A stretch of DNA of 64,000 nucleotides, from positions 1-64,000 of the forward strand of contig JAMXFF010000001.1 in the NCBI GenBank assembly GCA_025370845.1, given 5' to 3'. The stretch comes from Laspinema palackyanum D2a (lineage in GTDB: Bacteria > Cyanobacteriota > Cyanobacteriia > Cyanobacteriales > Laspinemataceae). The notes under the pieces were generated by a model. The model was not told the origin of the DNA, made no database searches, and saw only the letters and a list, made by a program, of their open reading frames with translations. This document shows positions 46,043-54,185 of this stretch, in pieces. Positions within the stretch are counted from its first letter, which is position 1. Every line of letters starts with the position of its first letter. The position numbers and the translations under genes were made by a program.

Positions 46043-46067
46043 TCCCGTCAGAGCTTCTCTGGCGGGA
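46043..46067. terminator. Hairpin between the ncRNA region and the next minus-strand gene
   Basis: TCCCGTCAGAG and CTCTGGCGGGA pair with one G-U position around CTT. A further nested hairpin (CAGAC..TGTCA / TGACA..GTCTG) lies at about 45967-46010. The stem probably ends the minus-strand gene at 46085, the plus-strand RNA, or both. Confidence 0.6.
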
Positions 46068-46084
46068 TTATGATTATTAGGGGG

Positions 46085-46252
46085 TTATTGAAACAAGAGA
46101 GAATACCCCAAAAACAGCGCCCACCCTGCCACAGCAAAAAAGGCGAACAATCCCACCATAATTTCAAAGGACCACTTAACCTTCAAGGTTCCGAGTAAAG
46201 GGGTAGCAGAAATTAGCAGTAAAACAAAGAAGAGAGAGAATAACCAAATCAT
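46085..46252 (-). CDS. 55-residue two-helix membrane protein
   Basis: From ATG 46252 the product is two hydrophobic helices (MIWLFSLFFVLLLISATPLLG and FEIMVGLFAFFAVAGWALFLGYSLLF) joined by a short basic loop TLKVKW. No family recognised. It is 40 bp downstream of the DUF29 gene on the same strand, likely one transcript. Confidence 0.55.
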   Translation of the reverse strand: MIWLFSLFFVLLLISATPLLGTLKVKWSFEIMVGLFAFFAVAGWALFLGYSLLFQ

Positions 46253-46292
46253 GATGTGACTCCAGAATAAGGACAAGAGGTCCTCTTCTAGT

Positions 46293-46760
46293 TTACCGAG
46301 TTTCTGGAGATGTTGGAGGATCCGGGGTTTCCGGAGGGAGGATTAAGTCTAAAGCGTGATGGAGAATTTGCGATCGCCTCACCAGGGTTTCTAACTCCTC
46401 CGGTTCATACCGTCCTTCTGCCACTTCCAAGGATGCCTCATCGATCGCATTGAGAAAGGCTTCCTCCAACGTTTCCCATAACTCTTCCCGGGTCAAATAA
46501 TAACCCCCTGCCTTACGCCGCTTGTTTTTGCGTTGAATTTCCCGCAGAGAATTCCGAATCGAGACTTCCCAAGAACGAGTTGTGCGTTGTTCTGCTTGCT
46601 GTTTGATTAAGTGCAGTAATAAAACAATGGCATAACTGCGAATCGTATCAATAATGTCTTGTTTACTCATTTCTTCGAGGATTTCGACAAGGGCGAGGGA
46701 ACCTTGAATATCTCCGCTTCGCAGCAAGTCTTTTAAAGCGAGTATTTCTTCCATAATCAT
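46293..46760 (-). CDS. DUF29 family protein
   Basis: A 155-residue all-helical protein of the cyanobacterial DUF29 family. Typical parts are LLHLIKQQAEQRTTRSWEVSIRNSLREIQ (about 50-78) and LTREELWETLEEAFLNAIDEASLEVA (about 90-115). The family is often multicopy in filamentous cyanobacteria and has no known function. Start ATG 46760 (or ATG 46754). Confidence 0.8.
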   Translation of the reverse strand: MIMEEILALKDLLRSGDIQGSLALVEILEEMSKQDIIDTIRSYAIVLLLHLIKQQAEQRTTRSWEVSIRNSLREIQRKNKRRKAGGYYLTREELWETLEEAFLNAIDEASLEVAEGRYEPEELETLVRRSQILHHALDLILPPETPDPPTSPETR

Positions 46761-46817
46761 CAATCATCCTCAAGATGCTGCTTGGGGTTATGATACCAAA
46801 TGCGGTAAGGAAAATAG

Positions 46818-46998
46818 GACATCTTGCACCTGTTGCAACACCCGGCGGGGGTTCAAACCCCCGCCTAACAGCTTAAGTCGGTTGAAACCGACTGAAAACA
46901 CCACTGTATCAGCCTTGCAGTCGGTTTTTAACCGACTTTAGCTATGAGGCCGCCAATCGTTTGAACCCCCGCCGGTGTTGAGAATGGTGCAAGATGTC
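46818..46998. repeat. MITE copy B with perfect 13-bp terminal repeats and 10-bp target duplication
   Basis: GACATCTTGCACC (46818-46830) and GGTGCAAGATGTC (46986-46998) are perfect terminal inverted repeats. AGGAAAATAG occurs directly before (46808-46817) and directly after (46999-47008), a 10-bp target-site duplication. The interior is homologous to copies A and C. The right flank continues into the AGGACTTACGCAT element, so this copy was inserted into or next to it. Confidence 0.85.
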
Positions 46999-47007
46999 AG
47001 GAAAATA

Positions 47008-47070
47008 GGACTTACGCATTCCCCCTAACTGTAGAGGCGATTCGCGAATCGCCTCTACATTATTTAGGTA
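47008..47070. repeat. AGGACTTACGCAT element with 30-bp perfect palindrome
   Basis: After the AGGACTTACGCATT end there is a perfect palindrome made of TGTAGAGGCGATTCG (47030-47044) and its complement CGAATCGCCTCTACA (47045-47059). It is related to the element at 4259-4360. It lies just beyond the glmU stop (47079) and could serve as its transcript end. Confidence 0.75.
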
Positions 47071-47078
47071 GGGGTTTC

Positions 47079-48437
47079 CTACTCTTTCGCTTTTAGTTTC
47101 CAGCCTTTTTTGGCAACTTGTCGGGCACGGGCGATCGCCAAAGTGTTATCTTCCACATCTTCGGTAATCGTAGAACCTGCGGCAATGGTGACGTTTTCAC
47201 CTAGTTTAACTGGTGCAACTAAGACGCTATTAGAACCCGTTTTCGTCCCACTGCCGATTTGGGTGGGATGTTTGTTTACGCCATCGTAATTGGCGGTAAT
47301 CGTTCCAGCACCAATATTCACCCGATCGCCGGTGGTGGTATCGCCTAAATAGGACAAGTGAGATACATTGCTGCGATTGCCTAACTTTGTATTTTTGAGT
47401 TCCACAAAGTTACCAATGCGACAGCCTTCTCCCACCTGGGCGTGACCGCGTAAGTGAGCGTAGGGACCGACTCGGGTTCCTGCCGCTACGGTACTGTCCG
47501 TGATGACCGAGTATAACACTGTAGCCCCGTCGCCAATCTGGCTATTTTCAATCAGCGTCCCGGGACCGATGCGAGAACCGGAACCGATCGCAGTTTCGCC
47601 GCGCAGGTGGGTTTGGGGTTCGATGATGGTATTCGGGGCGAGGGTGACCGTATCATCAATGGTAATGCTATCCGGGTCAATGAGAGTGACCCCAGCGGCC
47701 ATCCAGTCATCTTTGACCCGAGTCTGCAAAATTTGATAGGCTTTTGACAATTGCTTGCGATCGTTGATGCCGAGAATTTCCTGATAATCCTCCACATCTA
47801 AAATCCGCACAGGATTTAAGTAATTAACCGCATCCGTCAGATAATATTCTGCCTGATCGTTTTCCGATTTTAATTGGGGTAAAACCTGGGCTAAATCCGG
47901 CCAACGGAAACAATAAACCCCGGCATTAATGCGCCGATTCTGCTTTTGAGCGGCGGTACAATCCCGGTCTTCAACGATTTCCTTGAGCAGGTTTTCGCTG
48001 TCACAAAACACCCGGCCATAGCCTTTGGGATCCGGCAGTTGCGCGGTCAGAATGGTGGCGGCATTCCCTTGTTCTTTGTGGGTATCCAGCAGCCGCTTAA
48101 TGGTTTCGGGTCGTAATAGGGGGACATCGCCATTTAAAACCAACAAATCCCCGGTAAAGTCTTTTAAATAGGGAATCACCTGTTGGACGGCGTGACCCGT
48201 GCCTAATTGCTGGGTTTGTTCAACAAATTCTAAATTATCAAATCGTTGGATGAGTTCGTTTTGGACGAGTTCCCCTCGATAGCCGACGATAATTAAACGT
48301 CGGGAAGGTTGAATTGCCGAGAGACTATCGAGTACCCGTTCAACCAGCGATCGCCCCCCCAAAGGATGTAAAACCTTGGGTAGGTCTGATTTCATGCGTG
48401 TCCCGCGTCCAGCGGCTAAAATCGCTACTGCTACCAT
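47079..48437 (-). CDS. glmU: Bifunctional GlmU: N-acetylglucosamine-1-phosphate uridyltransferase / glucosamine-1-phosphate acetyltransferase
   Basis: A 452-residue enzyme that makes UDP-GlcNAc for peptidoglycan and lipopolysaccharide. The N-terminal uridyltransferase half opens with [22 protein letters not shown] and contains QQLGTGHAV (about 74-82) and NGDVPLL. The C-terminal half is a left-handed beta-helix of hexapeptides ([23 protein letters not shown]..) with [20 protein letters not shown] and [16 protein letters not shown] 48437 matches family N-termini; a TTG 24 bp upstream is less likely. Confidence 0.97.
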   Translation of the reverse strand: MVAVAILAAGRGTRMKSDLPKVLHPLGGRSLVERVLDSLSAIQPSRRLIIVGYRGELVQNELIQRFDNLEFVEQTQQLGTGHAVQQVIPYLKDFTGDLLVLNGDVPLLRPETIKRLLDTHKEQGNAATILTAQLPDPKGYGRVFCDSENLLKEIVEDRDCTAAQKQNRRINAGVYCFRWPDLAQVLPQLKSENDQAEYYLTDAVNYLNPVRILDVEDYQEILGINDRKQLSKAYQILQTRVKDDWMAAGVTLIDPDSITIDDTVTLAPNTIIEPQTHLRGETAIGSGSRIGPGTLIENSQIGDGATVLYSVITDSTVAAGTRVGPYAHLRGHAQVGEGCRIGNFVELKNTKLGNRSNVSHLSYLGDTTTGDRVNIGAGTITANYDGVNKHPTQIGSGTKTGSNSVLVAPVKLGENVTIAAGSTITEDVEDNTLAIARARQVAKKGWKLKAKE

Positions 48438-48561
48438 TTTCTTTGAGCCCGTTAATCTCAACGGAGTATAGCGCGCTTTTCGCTCTTATTGAAGCAAATT
48501 CATCCACAATGGCCGCCCGATCGCCGTAGCTAAGGGCGATCGCCCCCGGGAAAACCGGGGC

Positions 48562-49629
48562 CTAGCCATTGGCAATGCGCCAACTTCCTGCGATCGCAGC
48601 GGGTTCGTCGGATTCAATCAATTGCAGGCGATTGACAGCCCTTGGCGCTGTTCCCATCTCCGTGGTCCGAATAAAAGTTGTAAATTTTTCGACCAGTTGC
48701 GGGTTACGCCATCCCTTCGCCGTTTCTTCCGCAATAATTTCCAGGGCTTTTTCTGAGGTAAACGCCTGTTTATAGGGACGTTCGCTAGTCAGGGCGTCGT
48801 AAATATCCACCACTTGAAACACTTGGGCAATGTAGGGAATTTCATCCCCCACCAACCCATCGGGATATCCTGTCCCATCCCATCGTTCATGATGATGGCG
48901 AATCAGAGGACGGACGCCGCGCATGGTCCGCAGGGGGAGACAAATTTTTTCCCCAATCACCACGTGCTGTTTCATAATTTCCCACTCTTGGGCGGTGAGT
49001 TTACCCGTTTTGAGTAACACCCCATCAGGAATGCCCACTTTGCCGATGTCATGGAGGTATCCCCCCCACATTAAATCGCGAATTTCATTGCGCGAGAGGT
49101 GAAGAAACTCGCCAAACGCTTGTCCGCGAGAGACCAAGCGTTCGCAGTGGTCCCCGGTATTGGGGTCTCGACTTTCCACAGTCCGGGCAATGGAAAAGAG
49201 GACTTGTTCCGCATGGTCGAGGTCCTCATTGAGCCGTTTTTGGCGGACCAGGGATTTGACTCGGGCGGATAATTCGAGATGATCGAAGGGTTTAGTCAGG
49301 AAGTCATCACCTCCGGCTTCAATCCCTCGGATCCGCGATCGGCGATCGTTAAGGGCGGTCACGAAAATGATGGGAATCAGGCGGGTTTGCTCATCTTGTT
49401 TCAGATGGCGGCACACCTCAAATCCATCCATTCCAGGCATCATCACGTCCAGCAGAATTAAATCGGGCTGGGTTTCCTTCACACAAGCCAGTGCAGTAGG
49501 GCCACTGTCTGCTTCCAGAATTTCATACCCTTCTACGGACAAAAGAGCCACTGCCGTCATCCGGCTGGCTGGATGATCGTCTACGACGAGAATTTTGGAC
49601 TGTTCTGCATCAAGGAAGTTCACAGACAA
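48562..49629 (-). CDS. Response regulator with HD-GYP domain (cyclic di-GMP phosphodiesterase type)
   Basis: A 355-residue cytoplasmic regulator. The receiver domain (about 10-130) has the phospho-acceptor Asp61 in LLDVMMPG and the conserved Lys in LTKPFDH (113). The HD-GYP domain (about 140-325) has HD in YLHDIGKVGIPD (193-194), RHHHERWDGTGYPDGL (244-259) with GYP at 254-256, and IYDALTSERPYK (about 283). All metal ligands look intact, so c-di-GMP hydrolysis is likely. The kinase partner is not nearby. The start is TTG 49629 or GTG 49623. Confidence 0.93.
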   Translation of the reverse strand: MSVNFLDAEQSKILVVDDHPASRMTAVALLSVEGYEILEADSGPTALACVKETQPDLILLDVMMPGMDGFEVCRHLKQDEQTRLIPIIFVTALNDRRSRIRGIEAGGDDFLTKPFDHLELSARVKSLVRQKRLNEDLDHAEQVLFSIARTVESRDPNTGDHCERLVSRGQAFGEFLHLSRNEIRDLMWGGYLHDIGKVGIPDGVLLKTGKLTAQEWEIMKQHVVIGEKICLPLRTMRGVRPLIRHHHERWDGTGYPDGLVGDEIPYIAQVFQVVDIYDALTSERPYKQAFTSEKALEIIAEETAKGWRNPQLVEKFTTFIRTTEMGTAPRAVNRLQLIESDEPAAIAGSWRIANG

Positions 49630-49966
49630 ACACCTTGCTCTGAGTATTTCTATTAGCTAGTTCTGCGTCAAGCGACTGAGTAAATTAATCGCTTTTGGTA
49701 CTATCTCTTACTATCTTTACATTATTTGGACCGCGTTTGTTTAAAAAATCCGTGGTTTTACACAGACTTTATAAAGGATGCCGGAGTTTTTCCGGTCTGG
49801 GCCATTTTTTTTAAAAAATGTAAAGTTTTTCTCATTGACTTTGATGAGATTTTACCTTCATCGGCCTTTTGATTATAGCGGGCCGATGAGCTTGATCTGG
49901 GTCGGGGTTACCTAAAAGGCTAACCTGCCCCTTTAAAGCATGACCTCCCCAATCGGTGATCCCTGG
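49630..49966. other. Gap with a hairpin
   Basis: 336 bp, AT-rich near 49740-49830. TCATCGGCC (49858-49866) and GGCCGATGA (49881-49889) form a hairpin downstream of the MnmC-like gene and may end its transcript. No gene is supported. Confidence 0.5.
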
Positions 49967-50920
49967 CTACTTTCCTCCCATGCTGGCCCATCTTTTTTTC
50001 CAACTAGAGGTTGGTTCTAAGGGGGATAAGTCTTGTTCCTGTTGACGCCGGTGCCGAATTTCCTCAGCGGAATCCGACAGGGTGGGGTCTCGATAGGGAA
50101 TCGCCGCCCGAGTTTGTAGATGCTCCTGTTCTTGGGGGGAGAGGGGGGGTAAATCGCGATCGCTAAAACTAGCTAGAGTTCCGGGCGATCGCCGTCCTAC
50201 TGGCGCAGTGGCCCCAATTTTTAAGCCTGTCGCCATTAATGCCGTTCTCACCGAGGCCGAACAAGAATAAGTTGCCAATTTTCCCGTCGGACTCAAACTG
50301 CGGGCCACCCACCCTAAAAATTCCACAGTCCACAGTTGCGGACAATTGGGAGGGGAAAAAGGGTCCAAAAATATGGCATCGGCTTGAAACCCTTGATTCA
50401 CCACCTGTTGAATGGTGTTTCGGGCATCTCCTAGCCATAAAGTCCCTTGGAACTGGGGGGTCGTCACAGTCCTCGACACCCTAGATTCACCCTGCAATTC
50501 TAGGACCGAGCAATGGACTCCCGGGATAGTCGATTCACCGTTGGCGGCTGGGGTAACCAGTGCGCCTAGAAGTGCAGGAATGGGCGAGGGCCAAGCGTTT
50601 AGTAACCCTTGGGCGATCGCGGCTTGGGGAATTGCGGCATCCAATTCCAACCCGACCCACTCCACCAAACAAGCTGGATTAATTGACCAAATCGTCTCTA
50701 ATGCTGATGCGGTATTGTACCCCAATCCATAGCATAAGTCAAGCAATCGCACCCGAGGGGTTTGGGCTGTTTGGGCTAACTCCGTGGGTTCTACAAATTT
50801 ACACCGCGCCTCTTGGCGAGCCCCGTGGTAAGAATGAAACAGTTCGCCAAATTCCGGGGAATAAAACGTAAAAGACCCATCAGAGGTCTCTTGAGGCGTC
50901 AGAGGCATCATTTCTGCCAT
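49967..50920 (-). CDS. MnmC-like SAM-dependent methyltransferase (tRNA wobble-uridine modification)
   Basis: A 317-residue class I methyltransferase related to the methyltransferase half of MnmC, which completes 5-methylaminomethyl-2-thiouridine at tRNA position 34. Motifs: YSPEFGELFHSYHGARQEA near the N-terminus, SAM-binding LLDLCYGLGYNTASAL (about 58-73), DAIFLDPFSPPNCPQLWTVEFL (about 184-205) and LATYSCSASVRTAL (about 218-231). The FAD oxidase half of MnmC is absent, as in plants and cyanobacteria. The start overlaps the end of the upstream methylase gene by 13 bp. Confidence 0.85.
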   Translation of the reverse strand: MAEMMPLTPQETSDGSFTFYSPEFGELFHSYHGARQEARCKFVEPTELAQTAQTPRVRLLDLCYGLGYNTASALETIWSINPACLVEWVGLELDAAIPQAAIAQGLLNAWPSPIPALLGALVTPAANGESTIPGVHCSVLELQGESRVSRTVTTPQFQGTLWLGDARNTIQQVVNQGFQADAIFLDPFSPPNCPQLWTVEFLGWVARSLSPTGKLATYSCSASVRTALMATGLKIGATAPVGRRSPGTLASFSDRDLPPLSPQEQEHLQTRAAIPYRDPTLSDSAEEIRHRRQQEQDLSPLEPTSSWKKRWASMGGK

Positions 50921-52929
50921 AAGTCTGGGTTACATCCTGCAATTATTTCTAAACAAGCTTGGCGGGCCAATTTTCTAGCTTCTATTCGGTGTTGAATCGT
51001 CTGCTTAACCATCTGCGCGATGTTCTCCCGACGCGCTTGATCCTTGGGAATCGGTAAAATCAACTCCTGAATTCGATTCCCCAGAGAATCAATAATATCC
51101 TGGGTTAAACGCTTTGCCAAGATTTGTTTCTGCACCGGGACTGAACTCAGGGCCGCCAACAACAAATAACAACAGAAAGGAGAGGTTTCCCGAACCCGCA
51201 ATTTATAGAAATGACTTTGATAAACCATGCGGATATCATCAGCGGTAATCAAGGCACAAGTTCCAATTAAATAAGTGCCATCGCGTACCATCAAAATATC
51301 CCCTTCCCGCAAGTCTTGTTTTTCAGCCAAGGATTGATAAATCTCTTGACTCACCGAATGTTTCGGGTCAGTCTTAATTTCCCAATTGGAAATATCTGAA
51401 GTGCGGATAAAGGGGATGTTTCCTGTCCCATAAGCTAGTTTTCCCACTTCATCGCCACTGCTAACCTCGATCATCCCTTGGGATATCAACTCTCCCATAG
51501 AAATAAAGTCATGACTGTCTTGGAGGTTGACTAATTCTGAAATAGCAGCGGGGTTGTAATAATGCGGGGCTAAAATGCCATTTTGAAGGCGATCGCAACT
51601 CATCCAATAGCCTAACTGACTCGGTTTTGTTAATAGTCCTCGTTCATAGTCTCGGTAGCGGGCGGCAATTTCTGGTAAATCATCTCGGTCAATCGGTTGC
51701 CCCCGGCTATCCCGTCCACACCATTGCGCCTCCGCCATAAAAATAGAGGGATTGCTTTCATTTTCTACTGTGGTTCCCGATTTTTTTTGTAATAAAAGAA
51801 GACAAGTTTTGGTATGAGTCCCGCCTTTCCCTGATATTTTAAATAACACATCGGGCATTCCAATTACGGCTTTGATGATAGAGTTTGCCCGGATATAATC
51901 CACCACATACCGATAGGTTTTGCTAGAAATCAAACTTTCAGGAACTACCATACCAATCCGACCTCCGGGCCGAACTAGAGATAAACATCGTTCCATAAAT
52001 AAGACCTGGGGGGGTACAGAAGGTTGCAATTTGGGCAGTTTTTTAAAAGATAGGCTATCTTTTTCTAACCGCCATCGATATCCCAATTCAAAGGTAGCTT
52101 GAACCTGGGGAGATGCGGCAACAATGCGGCTCCCAAAGGGAGGATTGGTCAGGACAATATCAAATTCACCGACCTGAGTTGGGAAGGGGAAAGACTGGGA
52201 ATTGGATGAATTATTGTCAGGATTTCTGTCAAAATTGGGGGCGAGAGATTCCAGTTCCCAAGCGAGGGAATCCGCACAAAAGACCTGAGCCGATTTGAGG
52301 GTCAACAGAGATAAACGGGTGGCCGCTAATCCGGCGAGATACTGGTCTTTATCTAGTCCAAAAACTGTAGAGAGGATTTGTGGAACCGAGGCACCGGCTG
52401 TTTTTAAATGGCGCGCCGCCACACTTAAAAATCCACCCGCCCCACAAGCTGGATCAATGAGGGTTTCTCCAGGACGAGGATTGACTAAAGCCACCAATAA
52501 GGCGATCGCATTCATCGGGGTAAAAAACTGCCCTTCCTGTCCGCGAATCTGGGACCCCATAAACACTTCATAGATGTCTCCAAAGGGGTCATGAAGGGGG
52601 GTTTCCCAGTTAGCAGTATTCAGCAGGATATCAATTTGAGCCAGACTGTGAGGGTCGAGAAGCAACCGTTGCTCAGAGGGAAAGAGGGTCGGCAAAAGTA
52701 AACGCAGTTGGGCAAAAGACTTATGATATCGACGGGCGATCGCCTCTACATTTGTTTTGTCGTGAATCGGGTCAAATAAGGACAGATTCTGCTGAAAATA
52801 CAGTTTGCAAAATAAGCATTTTATTGTTTCTTGTAGTAAGGTTTCATCCCGAGTTGCACCGAGGAAGCGACCCACGAGATAATTCCGAATCTGTCGATAC
52901 ACCGCTTTAGAATCTCGTTCTAGGTTCAT
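50908..52929 (-). CDS. Orphan N6-adenine DNA methylase fused to a type I specificity domain
   Basis: A 673-residue M-S fusion. The N-terminal 110 residues resemble the HsdM helical domain. The catalytic part carries GQFFTPMNAIALLVALVNPRPGETLIDPACGAGGFL, with SAM motif I at about 159-168, and catalytic TNPPFG (about 261-266), typical of type I gamma-class N6-adenine methylases. The C-terminal ~210 residues (IPFIRTSDISNWEI.., GDILMVRDGTYLIGTCAL.., ILAKRLTQDIIDSLGNRIQELILPIP) are a single target-recognition domain with its coiled-coil spacer. No restriction subunit is encoded nearby, so it is probably a regulatory or protective orphan methylase. With one recognition half it would need to dimerise to read a bipartite site. 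Confidence 0.86.
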   Translation of the reverse strand: MNLERDSKAVYRQIRNYLVGRFLGATRDETLLQETIKCLFCKLYFQQNLSLFDPIHDKTNVEAIARRYHKSFAQLRLLLPTLFPSEQRLLLDPHSLAQIDILLNTANWETPLHDPFGDIYEVFMGSQIRGQEGQFFTPMNAIALLVALVNPRPGETLIDPACGAGGFLSVAARHLKTAGASVPQILSTVFGLDKDQYLAGLAATRLSLLTLKSAQVFCADSLAWELESLAPNFDRNPDNNSSNSQSFPFPTQVGEFDIVLTNPPFGSRIVAASPQVQATFELGYRWRLEKDSLSFKKLPKLQPSVPPQVLFMERCLSLVRPGGRIGMVVPESLISSKTYRYVVDYIRANSIIKAVIGMPDVLFKISGKGGTHTKTCLLLLQKKSGTTVENESNPSIFMAEAQWCGRDSRGQPIDRDDLPEIAARYRDYERGLLTKPSQLGYWMSCDRLQNGILAPHYYNPAAISELVNLQDSHDFISMGELISQGMIEVSSGDEVGKLAYGTGNIPFIRTSDISNWEIKTDPKHSVSQEIYQSLAEKQDLREGDILMVRDGTYLIGTCALITADDIRMVYQSHFYKLRVRETSPFCCYLLLAALSSVPVQKQILAKRLTQDIIDSLGNRIQELILPIPKDQARRENIAQMVKQTIQHRIEARKLARQACLEIIAGCNPDLWQK

Positions 52930-52996
52930 GTTAACCCCAATCCAGATTGGGAAACGTATTTTAAGTGTTATTTTAAATCCAAAAAACTTACCCTTG

Positions 52997-54001
52997 TCAG
53001 GAGGACAGTACCCTCTTGCCGAGACGTTCTAGGGCCAATAAACCGGCACCATAGGCGGGTTCATGGCGGGGGGAGATGACTTGAACTGCGGGAAATTGGG
53101 TGCGAAGGGAGTCCCGGAAGCGATCGCCCAAATGGCAGACACTGCGCCAGACGCCGCCAATCGTAACCACCTCAAATGCCTGATCCCGGGTAAACAGGGC
53201 CAAGGCAACGGTTTGAGTCATCAGGACTAACTCCCCTGCGGCATCCTCCAGAATCTGGAGGGCGATCGCATCTCCGGCAGCAGCAGCGCGATCGACGAGA
53301 GGAGACAATGCCGCAATTTCCGTCACTCCCCATCCCCGGCGATAGATGACTTCGATTAAGTCTTCTAACTGGCTCAAATTAAGATAATCTAATAAAGAAT
53401 CCGTGAGTAAAGTTTTGGGTCCTCGACCATCATGCGATCGCGCTGCTGCCTTTAACCCGGCGATCGCAATTTGATACCCGCTGCCTTCATCTCCAAAGCG
53501 ATATCCCCAACCGCCTGCGCGTTTACTCTCTCCCTGGGAATTGCACCCATAGGCGATCGAACCCGTACCCGCCACGATCGCCACCCCAGAAGCGGACCCC
53601 GTCCCTCCCACCAAGGCGATCGCGCAGTCATGAGTCACCACCACCCCCTCAGACTGTAGATTCCAGCGAATTGGCAGGGCACTTTCCGCGTACAACCCTG
53701 CCACCAAACCTTGCACCACTTGGACATCTGCCGGACGTCCCACCCCAGCTAATCCCACACCAATTCCTGCGATCGCCACCCCTGGGAGTTCCTTCACCGC
53801 TAAGGCGATCGCCTGTGAGATTGACTCCCCTGCTGCCGCCAACCCAATGGTTTGATAATTCGAGGGCCCTGCCTCACCCCGTCCGGCGATCGTCCCCGTT
53901 TCATCCATCACCAGACAAACCGTCTTGGTCCCTCCCCCATCAATGCCCAACACCCAGTCTGTGCTATCGTTAAACTCTGAATCCCTGACCCCATCACTCA
54001 T
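52997..54001 (-). CDS. BadF/BadG/BcrA/BcrD family sugar kinase (N-acetylglucosamine kinase-like)
   Basis: A 334-residue ASKHA-fold protein, most like N-acetylglucosamine kinases. The phosphate loop is WVLGIDGGGTKTVCLV (about 16-31); further motifs are VVTHDCAIALVGG (about 125-137), VAIVAGTGSIAYG (about 144-156) and GWGYRFGDEGSGYQIA (about 167-182). It may recycle GlcNAc from cell-wall turnover. Start ATG 54001; the TTG two codons upstream is less likely. Confidence 0.85.
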   Translation of the reverse strand: MSDGVRDSEFNDSTDWVLGIDGGGTKTVCLVMDETGTIAGRGEAGPSNYQTIGLAAAGESISQAIALAVKELPGVAIAGIGVGLAGVGRPADVQVVQGLVAGLYAESALPIRWNLQSEGVVVTHDCAIALVGGTGSASGVAIVAGTGSIAYGCNSQGESKRAGGWGYRFGDEGSGYQIAIAGLKAAARSHDGRGPKTLLTDSLLDYLNLSQLEDLIEVIYRRGWGVTEIAALSPLVDRAAAAGDAIALQILEDAAGELVLMTQTVALALFTRDQAFEVVTIGGVWRSVCHLGDRFRDSLRTQFPAVQVISPRHEPAYGAGLLALERLGKRVLSS

Positions 54002-54185
54002 TCCCAATTCTTAACCCCCTAACCTGAATCTACAACCCACCGCCACCGACTCGCGTCCCTACCCAGCTTACCCCTGCTGCCATCTATCCAGGGTGGTGAT
54101 TATCACCGCAAAACGTTACCCTGTATAAGATAGCGTTCATTAGCTCAATTGCAGCAAATTCAGTCTTAAAGATAGATTCATCACC

